This document shows positions 18,724 through 27,345 of a stretch of DNA of 64,000 nt, piece after piece (the first letter of the stretch is position 1; every line of letters begins with the position of its first letter). The translations under genes were made by a program, and so were the position numbers. This DNA is from Acinetobacter sp. TR3 (GTDB taxonomy: Bacteria > Pseudomonadota > Gammaproteobacteria > Pseudomonadales > Moraxellaceae): the NCBI RefSeq assembly GCF_027105055.1, contig NZ_CP114264.1, positions 1,054,001 through 1,118,000 of the forward strand. Direction: 5' to 3'. Under the pieces are notes generated by a model that made no database searches, had not been told where the DNA came from, and was given only the letters and a program-made list of their open reading frames with translations.

Positions 18724-19845
18724 TTACTCATCGATCTTTTTAAATACCTTTTCGATCGGCGTGTAGTTTTCCAAGCTAAAATCAAAAGGAATTGGCTTTT
18801 TCAGTGTCACATCAAATTGCTTTAATCGAGCATTTTCTATGCCGTTGAAATGTTTGCGTTGAAAGGACATGGTGCTCGGTTCAAGGATGGCAATCGGTTC
18901 ATTCGCAGAATCAGCTTGAGTGTTGTTGGCCTGATAAATGACTAAGCTCTCTAATTCCAATTTATGATTATTGAAGTTAAAAATGTAACCGACATACTTC
19001 TGTCCACCAGCCGTAATAATATTTTGTGCTAACTCTGGCGTGGATGGGGCTGTGAAATTCACAATAAGATCAGATGCGAAATTCATATTCTCAAAATGTA
19101 ATTGTTTCGAATCAGCATCGTAATAAACAAAATTATCAATCGGACCATTTGGTCGATCATTCGGTGTATAGCTGCTTGGCATAAACAGACTTTGACCAGA
19201 CGTAGCATTTAAACTGAGCTCTAAAAGTTTTAAGTCATAATTTAGATGGGCATTTTTAGTATCCAACTCATTTTGAAGTGTCTGAATACGTTGTTGATAT
19301 TGTTCTGTACTCTCAAATTGATCTTTTTGTGGTGGAGTCACCTGCATTGTCGATCTTATATAATTGATTGCCGTATCATGCGCTGCACGCAAAGAATAGT
19401 CATCACCTAAAGCAAAAGTGAATGCAGGAAACTGTTGATCAGTATGTCCGATCACTAAAACTTGATTGTTTTTTAAAGCCAGCACATTTCTTAAATCATT
19501 GAGAATGGACTGGAAATACACGCAGTTTGCACAATAATCTGCAACATCGTCATTTTCAGCAAACATCTGCAATCCATAGATGGTTTTATACGGTGGATAA
19601 AAGGAAAAATACCCCTCATCTTTGATGAGTTCCTGAAAGTCTTTTCCTGTTTTGGTGAGCGGAGGTGTAATTTGATTTCGAGCGATAATCAAAGGGGACG
19701 AAACAGCCTGTGCAGGGGCAGCATCATTCAATGACATTTTTTCAATCTTTTGAGATAGCTCTTTTTTCTGTACATCATCTTGTTGTGGTTTTGAGCATCC
19801 GACCAACGTAAGGCTGGTGAGCAGCGCAATTGAAACGTATTTCAT
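18724..19845 (-). CDS. Lipoprotein, possibly DUF4852 family
   Basis: 373 residues with a lipoprotein signal ending LVGC. The mature protein has CANC at about residue 90, a stretch LVIGHTDQQFPAFTFALGDD that recalls the OmpA-C style of periplasmic domains without being a clear match, a predicted coiled coil (ESTEQYQQRIQTLQNELDTK) and a beta-rich C-terminal domain. I associate it loosely with DUF4852 lipoproteins seen in Acinetobacter, from memory only. It probably acts in the periplasm. An inverted repeat GTTGGG...CCCAAC lies 55-75 bases past its stop. Confidence 0.6.
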   Translation of the reverse strand: MKYVSIALLTSLTLVGCSKPQQDDVQKKELSQKIEKMSLNDAAPAQAVSSPLIIARNQITPPLTKTGKDFQELIKDEGYFSFYPPYKTIYGLQMFAENDDVADYCANCVYFQSILNDLRNVLALKNNQVLVIGHTDQQFPAFTFALGDDYSLRAAHDTAINYIRSTMQVTPPQKDQFESTEQYQQRIQTLQNELDTKNAHLNYDLKLLELSLNATSGQSLFMPSSYTPNDRPNGPIDNFVYYDADSKQLHFENMNFASDLIVNFTAPSTPELAQNIITAGGQKYVGYIFNFNNHKLELESLVIYQANNTQADSANEPIAILEPSTMSFQRKHFNGIENARLKQFDVTLKKPIPFDFSLENYTPIEKVFKKIDE

Positions 19846-19910
19846 CCTATTATTTCCCCATCCAATATTTTTAAAGTTTTTAAAAATGAATTATGAAATT
19901 GACTGTAATT

Positions 19911-20003
19911 TCAAATACATTCTGCTTGGCTGTCATAGGCTCTAACTATGCTGTTACTGAGCACAATAAGGACAAGCCAAATAAGCTGTGCGATGAATTT
20001 CAT
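19911..20003 (-). CDS. Possible small hydrophobic peptide
   Basis: 30 codons beginning MKFIAQLIWLVLIVLSNSIV: a basic residue and a 17-residue hydrophobic run, like a signal peptide or single membrane helix, ending with two polar codon groups and one Cys. GGGT lies 7 bases upstream. It follows another short frame with a strong RBS on the same strand. Nothing proves that it is expressed. Confidence 0.3.
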   Translation of the reverse strand: MKFIAQLIWLVLIVLSNSIVRAYDSQAECI

Positions 20004-20067
20004 GATTTTTACCCAGCACAAAACACCACTGACCAAAAAGGATGCAGCAGTTAATTGATGCCTTGAA

Positions 20068-20166
20068 TCAATCAGGGCATAGCGAAAGCGTGCGATAAAT
20101 GAATTGTAATGGAATGCCGAAGAGGCTTAGAAAGTGCAGGGGAAAAAGCACAGTAAATTGCGTCAT
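20068..20166 (-). CDS. Possible small hydrophobic peptide with strong RBS
   Basis: 32 codons (MTQFTVLFPLHFLSLFGIPL...) preceded by AGGAGTC at a 4-base spacing, the best ribosome-binding site in this otherwise gene-free stretch. The peptide is hydrophobic with one Cys near the end. It could be a small membrane peptide or the 5' fragment of a decayed gene. No homologue recognised. Confidence 0.35.
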   Translation of the reverse strand: MTQFTVLFPLHFLSLFGIPLQFIYRTLSLCPD

Positions 20167-20645
20167 GGTTGACTCCTAGATGAATTAGAAGTTCTACCGA
20201 ATCACTGTCAATTGATTATGGTGGCAGAACGAAAGAGGGTTGACAGACTGGACATACAGAACCAGCACGCGCGAACGCGTCCCCCTCCCGTTCTACCGCA
20301 AAGGGGGACGAGAAGGTTTTACGCATACGGGGAATACTCAGAAGAATAAACCCTGATGCGCTGTATGAAACGGTCTGTCAAAACCGACTGACAATGTAGG
20401 TCAGCCCTTGCATCATAATCGCTGCTAAAAAACAGGTCAATTGATCTGTTTAAGCATCATTCAAAAATTGCCTAAAACTGATGATAAAAAAACCATTCTA
20501 AAAAAATACAAATACATAGCATCTAAATGAGAACGGTGCTTCTCCATTTGAGACAGCACTACTAATACATGCTTTAGCTACATTGCAATCACTTTGCCTG
20601 CTTCCCTCAGCAGGCTTTTTTTATTCATTTACAGGAAATACCACA
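20167..20645. other. Gene-free region rich in inverted repeats
   Basis: No convincing gene in 479 bases. It contains a 9-bp stem CGTCCCCCT / AGGGGGACG with a 15-base loop (20278-20310) and a near-palindrome around TCAATTGA at about 20438-20458 (AACAGG...TCTGTT). A hairpin AAATGAGAA...TTCTCCATTT (about 20525-20551) and a terminator at 20596 follow. Together these suggest a regulatory RNA, an origin-like or operator region controlling the module downstream. Function is inferred from structure only. Confidence 0.45.
20596..20622 (+). terminator. Leader terminator before the zinc-ribbon gene
   Basis: The stem GCCTGC / GCAGGC with an 8-base loop and a seven-T run sits 24 bases upstream of the next start codon. 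It either ends a short transcript from the repeat-rich region or acts as an attenuator. Similar hairpins precede the YqaJ gene and the metal-binding protein gene. Confidence 0.75.
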
Positions 20646-20963
20646 ATGAGTTTGCCATGTCCTTATTGCCAGTCTAGAGAGACGGTACAACTGCAATCCC
20701 CCCAATATTTACCTAATACCTCAACTAACAATCCTATTTCCAATAGTGTGATGTCACCGATGGCACTTGCCACATTAGGCGTGAGTGTTTCCAAAAGTCT
20801 AAATATCCCACCGATTGCAGGCGCGATCGTTGGGGTACTGATTGGTGGTATCTGGATGTTGATCACTGAAGATGAACAGCAACAACCGCTACACCCAACT
20901 TATCGCAGACAGTATTACTGCAATCACTGTGACCGCAGCTTTAGCCCAAATTTACGCAATTAA
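20646..20963 (+). CDS. Small membrane protein with split zinc ribbon
   Basis: 105 residues from the ATG at 20646, which has CAGGAA at an 8-base spacing. CPYC at residues 5-8 and CNHC near the C-terminus make a four-Cys zinc site interrupted by a glycine-rich hydrophobic segment (IPPIAGAIVGVLIGGIWML) long enough for one membrane helix. Function unknown. It opens the DUF932/YqaJ module and shares its leader (ACAGGAA plus 8 bases) with the next genes. Confidence 0.6.
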   Translation: MSLPCPYCQSRETVQLQSPQYLPNTSTNNPISNSVMSPMALATLGVSVSKSLNIPPIAGAIVGVLIGGIWMLITEDEQQQPLHPTYRRQYYCNHCDRSFSPNLRN

Positions 20964-21026
20964 GTATTCAGCAAAATTTAAATCCAACGCTTTACCCATT
21001 TTTAAATTAATACAGGAATTATTCTT

Positions 21027-22082
21027 ATGGCACATTTAGTTGAAACTATGGCATTCACTGGACAAACCCCTTGGCATGGACTAGGCAACCAACTCACTCC
21101 AAATCAGCCGTTGGAGGTCTGGGCAGAGCAGGCAGGTATGGACTGGCGGATTGAATCTTCCGATGTCAGTTATATGGCACAGAATGAAAAGGGACAAAGC
21201 ATCATCATGCCTTTTGAGGAACAACGAGTACTTTACCGTTCTGATACTCACGCACCTTTATCCGTAGTCAGCCAACGTTTTCAGGAAGTCCAACCGATGG
21301 AAATCCTACATTTCTACAAAGATCTGACTGAGCAATCAGGCTTTGAGCTGGAAACCGCAGGCGTACTCAAAGGCGGTAAGAAATTCTGGGCATTAGCCAA
21401 GACTGGACAGACTTCAGCACTCAAGGGTAAGGATGTGAGTAATGGCTATATTCTACTAGCGACGGCTTGTGATGGCACTCTAGCAACCACTGCACAGTTC
21501 ACCAGTATCCGGGTGGTATGTAACAATACTTTGGCAATTGCTCTCAAAGGACAAAATACCAGTGCAGGTGTGGTTAAAGTCCCACACAGCACTCGTTTCG
21601 ATGCTGAGAAAGTTAAACAACAGTTGGGTATTTCAGTCCGTGCATGGGATGAACACATGTATGAAATGAAACAACTGAGCCAGCGTAAGGTAACTCAGCA
21701 GGAAGCAGCAGCCTTCTTTGATGCGGTGTTTAACAATACCAACCTAACTATGGCTGAACAAGATGAAAGCATCATTCAGTTCTATCGAAATGCTGCTATG
21801 CCAAACCAAGGCATCAACACCCCAACCAAAGCGGACAATAAAACCGAGCCAAATGGACGTGCCATGTCGAAAGTCATGACCATGTTTAACGGACATGGAC
21901 GTGGTGCAGAACTGAGTTCAGCCAAGGATACCGCTTATGGATTATTGTGCAGCATCACCGAGTTCTGTGACCATGAACGTCGAGCGATGAGTACCGATCA
22001 TCGACTCGATTCAGCATGGTTTGGTGCAGGGGCTGCCATTAAACAGCGTGGTCTGGAACAGGCATTGAGAATGATTGCCTAA
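21027..22082 (+). CDS. DUF932 phage/plasmid-like protein
   Basis: 351 residues. The N-terminus (TMAFTGQTPWHGLGNQL) and the block TTAQFTSIRVVCNNTLAIAL are typical of DUF932 (TIGR03299), proteins of phages, plasmids and integrative elements usually found beside recombination functions. Biochemical activity is unknown. The RBS is AGGAAT at the same spacing as in the neighbours. The gene is noticeably GC-richer than the defence genes further right. A terminator follows before the YqaJ gene. Confidence 0.85.
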   Translation: MAHLVETMAFTGQTPWHGLGNQLTPNQPLEVWAEQAGMDWRIESSDVSYMAQNEKGQSIIMPFEEQRVLYRSDTHAPLSVVSQRFQEVQPMEILHFYKDLTEQSGFELETAGVLKGGKKFWALAKTGQTSALKGKDVSNGYILLATACDGTLATTAQFTSIRVVCNNTLAIALKGQNTSAGVVKVPHSTRFDAEKVKQQLGISVRAWDEHMYEMKQLSQRKVTQQEAAAFFDAVFNNTNLTMAEQDESIIQFYRNAAMPNQGINTPTKADNKTEPNGRAMSKVMTMFNGHGRGAELSSAKDTAYGLLCSITEFCDHERRAMSTDHRLDSAWFGAGAAIKQRGLEQALRMIA

Positions 22083-22154
22083 ATTCAGTTTCAATTAAGC
22101 CAGCTCCATTAGCCTAAGCATACAGTAACACCGTACAAGCACAGCAACACCTTT

Positions 22155-22179
22155 AGCCGCACCCTCATGCGGCTTTTTT
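22155..22179 (+). terminator. Terminator between DUF932 and YqaJ genes
   Basis: Stem AGCCGC / GCGGCT, 8-base loop, six T residues, then ATGCCCAAAATT; the same 12 bases follow the next terminator at 23409, so the units appear duplicated or copied from a common design. Confidence 0.85.
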
Positions 22180-22228
22180 ATGCCCAAAATTCAGCTTTTA
22201 CGATTTTATCGATACAGGAATAATTGCA

Positions 22229-23356
22229 ATGAATAGTCATACTCAAATTCAAAACACGCTAAATAACCCACCACTACAACCCTATTTACCGAATCTAAAT
22301 CAATCCATTCAGCAGATTGAGGTGGGAACCCGAACCAAACGAGATCGACCGAATACGCAACCACGAAAGACCAAAGCCCTTACAGCAAAAAGACTTGCCA
22401 ACACCAAACAGATGAACTATCAACAATGGTTAGAAGTCAGAAAACAGGGTATTGGCAGCAGTGATGCAGCAACGGCCTGTGGACTGAATCCCTATATGTC
22501 GATGCTGGAACTGTGGATGATCAAGACAGGGCGGATGCAACAAAACATCGAGGATGAAAGTGCAGGTTACGCACCCTTGTACTGGGGAAAAAAGCTAGAA
22601 CCTTTGGTGGCTGAATACTACAGCATGCACACCAATCATAAAGTCCGTCGAGTTAATGCAGTATTGCAACACCCTGATGAAGACAAACAGTTTATGTTGG
22701 CGAACTTGGATTATGCTGTAGTCGGTAATGAAGAAGTGCAAATTTTGGAATGTAAAACCGTGGGGGAATATGGCGCAAAACTATGGCGAGATGGCGTGCC
22801 TTTATATGTGCTGTGTCAGGTACAGCATCAATTGGCAGTGACAGGTAAACAGGCAGCGCATATTTGTGCCTTGATCTGTGGGCATGAAACCAAAATCTAT
22901 AAAGTGACTCGTAATGAAACTGTGATTCAGCACATCATTAATGCGGAACGTCATTTCTGGCAATGTGTCGAAACAGGTATTCCACCCAGTGTAGATGCTT
23001 CGGATTCAGCAGCTAAAGCCTTGCAACAACTTTATCCTGAACAGATTCCATTAACAGTAGAAGACCTGACCCAAAATGAACAAGCTAATTATTTGTTTAA
23101 TCAGTTACTAGAGGAGCGACATAAAGTTGAACAACACCAGCAGTATTTTGATGAACTGAAACATCAACTACAAATGATGATGAAAGAAGCAGAGCGAGCG
23201 GTATTTACAGGTGGTTCAGTCACATGGAAGAAATCACAAGACTCAATCAGCCTAGACAGTAAATCATTGCTTAAACAGCATCCTGAATACCTACAGCAAT
23301 TTCCCCAAACCAAAGCAGGAACACGACGCTTTCAGATTTATCCGAATGGTGGATAG
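22229..23356 (+). CDS. YqaJ-type viral recombinase / lambda-exonuclease-family nuclease
   Basis: 375 residues. After a basic N-terminal 65 residues comes the YqaJ domain: WLEVRKQGIGSSDAATACGL, the glutamate-bearing YWGKKLEPLVAEYY, then LANLDYAVV and ILECKTV, which supply the Asp and Glu-x-Lys of the PD-(D/E)XK nuclease, and CQVQHQLAVTG. Enzymes of this family digest one strand of duplex DNA for single-strand annealing recombination. No single-strand annealing partner is recognised nearby. The RBS is AGGAATAATT. Confidence 0.88.
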   Translation: MNSHTQIQNTLNNPPLQPYLPNLNQSIQQIEVGTRTKRDRPNTQPRKTKALTAKRLANTKQMNYQQWLEVRKQGIGSSDAATACGLNPYMSMLELWMIKTGRMQQNIEDESAGYAPLYWGKKLEPLVAEYYSMHTNHKVRRVNAVLQHPDEDKQFMLANLDYAVVGNEEVQILECKTVGEYGAKLWRDGVPLYVLCQVQHQLAVTGKQAAHICALICGHETKIYKVTRNETVIQHIINAERHFWQCVETGIPPSVDASDSAAKALQQLYPEQIPLTVEDLTQNEQANYLFNQLLEERHKVEQHQQYFDELKHQLQMMMKEAERAVFTGGSVTWKKSQDSISLDSKSLLKQHPEYLQQFPQTKAGTRRFQIYPNGG

Positions 23357-23408
23357 GGCTGATACCCAAGTAACCCATTTCAATTTAACTAACACCCCAA
23401 CCAACTGA

Positions 23409-23439
23409 TCCCATACCCCAAACAAGTATGGGATTTTTT
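23409..23439 (+). terminator. Terminator between YqaJ and metal-binding protein genes
   Basis: Stem TCCCATAC / GTATGGGA (8 bp), 9-base loop, six T residues. It is followed by ATGCCCAAAATT, as after the preceding terminator. Confidence 0.85.
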
Positions 23440-23502
23440 ATGCCCAAAATTTATTTATCCAAATTTAAACGCCATTTCAACATCTATATAGAGTACATCA
23501 TC

Positions 23503-24405
23503 ATGATTAAAGGTTTAGCTATTACCCCACCTGTGTTGGGGCGTATCAGTATCGGCAAAATTGTCGAAAAGAATGGAAAACGTCTGCCTGAAAAGGATGA
23601 TCAATTTACCATTACCAGTCAAATCCAAAATAAAGAAGGGTGGGTGAAGCATCCACTGGATGAACAACTCCGTGCCAAAGCACCGAATCAGAATCAAAAG
23701 TTGAGAAGCATTCCAGTCCGTATGATCTTTAATGATCCTGAACTGAACCTACGGGCAGAGTACAGCCTATTTGACCGCCAAACTGGACGCTTAATCTGCT
23801 CAGGCAATGGCGAAACCTGTCAGCGACTCGGACAAAATGGCATTGAACAACACCCATGCCCATCACCTGATTTATGTCCACTGGCTCAAGGTGGGTTATG
23901 CAAGCCCTACGGACGGCTGTATGTGAATTTAGATGAATCAGATGAGTTTGGCACCTTCATCTTTAGAACCACAGGCTTTAATAGTATTCGTACCTTAGCA
24001 GCAAGGCTTCGTTACTACCACGCAGCATCGGGTGACTTACTTTCATGTCTGCCTCTGCAACTCACATTGAGGGGCAAAAGCACCATCCAAAGTTATCGTA
24101 CTCCGATCTATTACGTGGATTTAACTTTACGTGATGGAATCAATTTACAGGAGGCAATTTCGTCAGCCAAACAGATAGATGAACAAAGCAAGGCAGCAGG
24201 GTTTTATCAGGAGGCGTTGGACCATGTGGCACGACAGGGCTATGGCAATGCCAGCTTTGAGATAGGTGGTGAAGAGGGCTTGGATATTGTTGAGGAGTTT
24301 TTTACTGAGGAAGCTAAATCTGAGCAACATCAGCAAACGCATGATTTAACTCATGTTCAGGATATTCAGAAAGGTTTACAGCAATCGGTTCAGGCTGTGA
24401 ATTGA
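23503..24405 (+). CDS. Phage/ICE-type metal-binding protein (recombination directionality factor-like)
   Basis: 300 residues from the ATG at 23503 (MIKGLAITPPVLGRISIGKI), where family members start; a 25-codon upstream extension inside the terminator is not used. A Cys cluster (CSGNGETC, HPCPSPDLCPLAQGGLC) suggests a bound metal. IIIxx family relatives on integrative elements carry names such as hydrolase or metal-binding protein or recombination directionality factor; I cannot tell which is right. Next to DUF932 and YqaJ genes, a role in element recombination is likely. Confidence 0.65.
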   Translation: MIKGLAITPPVLGRISIGKIVEKNGKRLPEKDDQFTITSQIQNKEGWVKHPLDEQLRAKAPNQNQKLRSIPVRMIFNDPELNLRAEYSLFDRQTGRLICSGNGETCQRLGQNGIEQHPCPSPDLCPLAQGGLCKPYGRLYVNLDESDEFGTFIFRTTGFNSIRTLAARLRYYHAASGDLLSCLPLQLTLRGKSTIQSYRTPIYYVDLTLRDGINLQEAISSAKQIDEQSKAAGFYQEALDHVARQGYGNASFEIGGEEGLDIVEEFFTEEAKSEQHQQTHDLTHVQDIQKGLQQSVQAVN

Positions 24406-24493
24406 ATGGGTGTAAGCAGGACGTTTTTTCTTACAGCGGGCTCTATTATTTGAGCGAAATCGCGCTCGCATCATTGATTGGGAGAAAAACATC

Positions 24494-24721
24494 ATGAATG
24501 CGTTCACAGGTCAAACTTTTCAGGTACATCAACTCATTAGTATTAAACAAGTAGTAGAATATACAGGTCTTAGTCGTTCCACTGTTTATGACATAATGAA
24601 CGAAAAATCTCCATACTACGATTCGACTTTCCCGAAAAAAATTAAGATGACAAAAAACCGTATTTGTTGGTCAGTTTTGGAAATCAATCAATGGATTGAG
24701 TCCAAGATGGCTCAACGCTGA
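24494..24721 (+). CDS. AlpA-like regulator / excisionase
   Basis: 75 residues. A MerR-like winged helix-turn-helix spans residues about 13-70 (LISIKQVVEYTGLSRSTVYD, FPKKIKM, WSVLEINQWIESKM), the AlpA/P4 Vis pattern. In P4-like elements such proteins act as excisionase and regulate the integrase. The RBS GGGAGA precedes the ATG by 8 bases. With the P4-type integrase at the left end it makes a plausible integration/excision pair. Confidence 0.85.
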   Translation: MNAFTGQTFQVHQLISIKQVVEYTGLSRSTVYDIMNEKSPYYDSTFPKKIKMTKNRICWSVLEINQWIESKMAQR

Positions 24722-24744
24722 GAGAGCTGATGCTCTCTTTTTTT
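24721..24744 (+). terminator. Terminator of the AlpA gene
   Basis: A 7-bp stem AGAGAGC / GCTCTCT with a TGAT loop and seven T residues, starting at the last base of the AlpA stop codon. Confidence 0.88.
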
Positions 24745-24943
24745 GCAATTCTATTTATAGCTGTTGATTTATTTTTTGATTTTGTAGCAACAACGATTTA
24801 AATTTATTAATAGTGCACAGGCAAATTGATGTGTGCTGAATTAATAGGAGACTTTCACTTGGGAGATTTTAGACAGCTAGCTTGAAAAAGTCTTTTGCCG
24901 TTTGATTCAGTGTCTTGAAATTCAAGCCTTTTTGAATTCACTA

Positions 24944-25069
24944 CTAATTATAAAATAGCTCGATGTATTTCGTAATACCTGCTTTTGCTTCTTCTCTACT
25001 TCTATAATTAGGATGATGAATTAATTCATTGTTTACCAAGTTAAAGTCTCCGTTTTTGTCTGCACACAT
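24944..25069 (-). pseudogene. IS3-family transposase OrfB remnant
   Basis: The minus-strand frame includes ELIHHPNYRSREEAKAGITK then YIELFYN, matching the C-terminal part of IS3 OrfB (LVHH...TRxEA...YIExFYNR). It is truncated at both ends and stops before the conserved RRH. The rest of 24745-25260 (516 bases) shows no other gene; it is AT-rich spacer leading to the CARF gene. Confidence 0.7.
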
Positions 25070-25260
25070 CAAAATAGGAACGGGCAATTATTTGGCAAGC
25101 TTACATTCTACTATTCTGGATATAGTTGTTAATTAAAATTATGCTATAAAATTTTGGGTGTTTATCTCCATCTAGAGATAAAATTATAGAATTATTTATA
25201 GATCATAATTGTTATTGAGCGATCTAAAGTTTATTCAAACCGGGATGTGGGTAGAATTTG

Positions 25261-26391
25261 ATGCAAAAAAATATTTTATTTTTGGTGGTTGGAATGACCC
25301 CTCAGATTATTACTGAAACCTTATATGCATTAGCTGTTGATCCTGAAAATTCTGATAGATGGCTGCCTAGTGAAATACATGTATTAACAACAGCTAAAGG
25401 TAAAATACAGATTAGATCGCGTTTGTTTAATGATGGTATTTTTGAACAATTCCTTAAAGATTTTGATTTGCCAGATATTAAATTTAATGATTCCAAACTT
25501 CATGTAATAACTCATGCTGGTGAAGAGCTAGAAGATCTTAAAACTTTGGATGATAACGAACTTGCTGCAAATGAAACTTGTCGTTTGATTAAGCTATTTA
25601 CTGAAGATAAAAATTCTACATTACACGTATCAATTGCTGGTGGTAGAAAAACGATGGGATTCTATGCAGGTTATGCCTTATCGTTGTATGGTAGAGCGCA
25701 AGATAGCATGTCTCATGTTTTAGTATCTGAGGAGTTTGAGTTTGCGGAAGGTTTCTATTATCCGACCCCGTATGAATATTACGTAGGTAAGTACAATTCT
25801 CAAGAAAGATTAAATGCACAAAATGCAAAAGTATTTCTAGCAAACATTCCTTTCGTACGCTTAAGAAATACTCTACCCTCAACTCACCCATTAAAAATGA
25901 GTAATTATCAATTTTCTGATGTGATAGAACAACTAAACCAGGTGAATCAGACACTATCTTTAGAAATTAATGTTACTCAACAATATATTCAGGTCAACAA
26001 TTCTATCAAGGCAGATTTACCACCACGTGAAATGGCACTTCTAATGTGGTTTGCTGATTATAAAATTCAAGGTAAAGCAGGTATAAAAGCTCCTACTGGG
26101 TCTCAAAAAGGAGAAATGAGCCTTGCTGAACAAGAATATATTCGTGAACTTACTGCGGAATATTTGATTCATTATGATGAGTTGAAGGATAGTGATACGA
26201 ATATTGAAATAAGCAAGGATTTTTTTGATAGTACCAAGTCGAAACTTAAAAAACATTTAGAAAAACAGTTAGGTAATGAATTGGCGGCTCGTATTCTGCC
26301 AAAGCAGAATGGTAGAAGTACTCCTTTCTCTTTACCGATAGATAAAGACCAAATTGTTGTGATTAATAATTTTAGAGATAGAGTGATTTAA
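25261..26391 (+). CDS. CARF-domain protein of the Cas_NE0113 (TIGR02584) type
   Basis: 376 residues from the ATG at 25261 (a TTG precedes it). The start ILFLVVGMTPQIITETLYAL and the motif SIAGGRKTMGFYAGYALSL at about residues 123-141 are those of Cas_NE0113-type CARF proteins, which bind cyclic oligoadenylate; some relatives are ring nucleases. The C-terminal third (about 250-376) is helical and basic, perhaps a winged helix (PPREMALLMWFADY); no nuclease motif such as HEPN RxxxxH is obvious. No CRISPR array or cas gene is in the window, so it acts alone or with another signal producer. It is separated from the methyltransferase by 185 bases. Confidence 0.72.
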   Translation: MQKNILFLVVGMTPQIITETLYALAVDPENSDRWLPSEIHVLTTAKGKIQIRSRLFNDGIFEQFLKDFDLPDIKFNDSKLHVITHAGEELEDLKTLDDNELAANETCRLIKLFTEDKNSTLHVSIAGGRKTMGFYAGYALSLYGRAQDSMSHVLVSEEFEFAEGFYYPTPYEYYVGKYNSQERLNAQNAKVFLANIPFVRLRNTLPSTHPLKMSNYQFSDVIEQLNQVNQTLSLEINVTQQYIQVNNSIKADLPPREMALLMWFADYKIQGKAGIKAPTGSQKGEMSLAEQEYIRELTAEYLIHYDELKDSDTNIEISKDFFDSTKSKLKKHLEKQLGNELAARILPKQNGRSTPFSLPIDKDQIVVINNFRDRVI

Positions 26392-26576
26392 TATGTATTG
26401 GAATGGCATGCCGTAAGCTTACGTTTTTTATAAGTTGCTGAGGCCTAAATACGCGGTACTTTATTCTATTTACATATTGGGATTATGCATTCCAGACATA
26501 AGCTTCCAAAATTTAAAGTTCACAAATCAGTTTATTTAACATGTACCCATAAATTAGATATTTAAAGGGTACTAAG

Positions 26577-27344
26577 ATGAATGATGCTGTTATTAATGCA
26601 ATTCAACAAAAAATCATGACACCAAAAAGTCTTACTTTCTCATCACTACGTAAGCTTGCTGGCCAAGATATGAGTGCACAATCAAGCTTAAATCGTGGTC
26701 GTGCAATTATTGACTGTCCAAGATTGCTGAATCAGTATTTGTATTCGTACGGTTTAATGGTCCAGCGTCAATGGAACCATGTCGTACCGAATATTGTTGA
26801 AATGTTGAGTGATAACAATGATCAAGATATTCACTTATACGATTATGGTTGTGGACAAGGATTAGCAACTTTACTTTTAATTGAAAATACTTTCGGTTTA
26901 CAGGAAAAGATCTCTCAAATCACACTGATTGAACCCTCTGAAATTGCGTTAACACGTGCAAAGAGCATATTGCAATGTAAGTTACCTCATTTAAATATCC
27001 AAACATTTGCAAAAGAATTGGATGATGTAGAGGAAAATCATTTAAACATTAATACTGATAAAATGAATGTTCATATTTTCTCAAATATATTGGATATTGA
27101 GGGTTTTGATCAATTTAAGTTGTTTAATAAAATTTTAGTTGATGGTGGGACGCATTACCTTATTGCTGTAAGTAATGATCGTAATTGCTACGGTGGAACT
27201 GCTCGTCTAGGATCATTGTATAAAACCTTATTAAATATCGAGCAAGATGAAAGTTTGGCGATTTCTTATACAAAGTTTGAACGTTTTAGTGATGAGAAAA
27301 ATATGAATCATGTTTTCTTCTGCTTGAAGATCGAGATTAACTAA
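26577..27344 (+). CDS. SAM-dependent methyltransferase of unknown target
   Basis: 255 residues. A Rossmann-type SAM site is clear (IHLYDYGCGQGLATLLLIEN, ITLIEPSEIALTRAK) with a post-motif FSNILDIEGF; no DNA methylase NPPY or DPPY motif is present. It fits RNA or small-molecule methyltransferases. The RBS region GGGTACTAAG precedes the ATG. The gene ends one base before the AlkB-type gene, so the two form an operon in which one adds and the other might remove a methyl group. Confidence 0.7.
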   Translation: MNDAVINAIQQKIMTPKSLTFSSLRKLAGQDMSAQSSLNRGRAIIDCPRLLNQYLYSYGLMVQRQWNHVVPNIVEMLSDNNDQDIHLYDYGCGQGLATLLLIENTFGLQEKISQITLIEPSEIALTRAKSILQCKLPHLNIQTFAKELDDVEENHLNINTDKMNVHIFSNILDIEGFDQFKLFNKILVDGGTHYLIAVSNDRNCYGGTARLGSLYKTLLNIEQDESLAISYTKFERFSDEKNMNHVFFCLKIEIN

Positions 27345-27345
27345 A

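Noticed and set aside
25140-25260. Possible CRISPR repeats near the CARF gene
   Set aside because: No spaced direct repeats are present; AT-rich sequence only.
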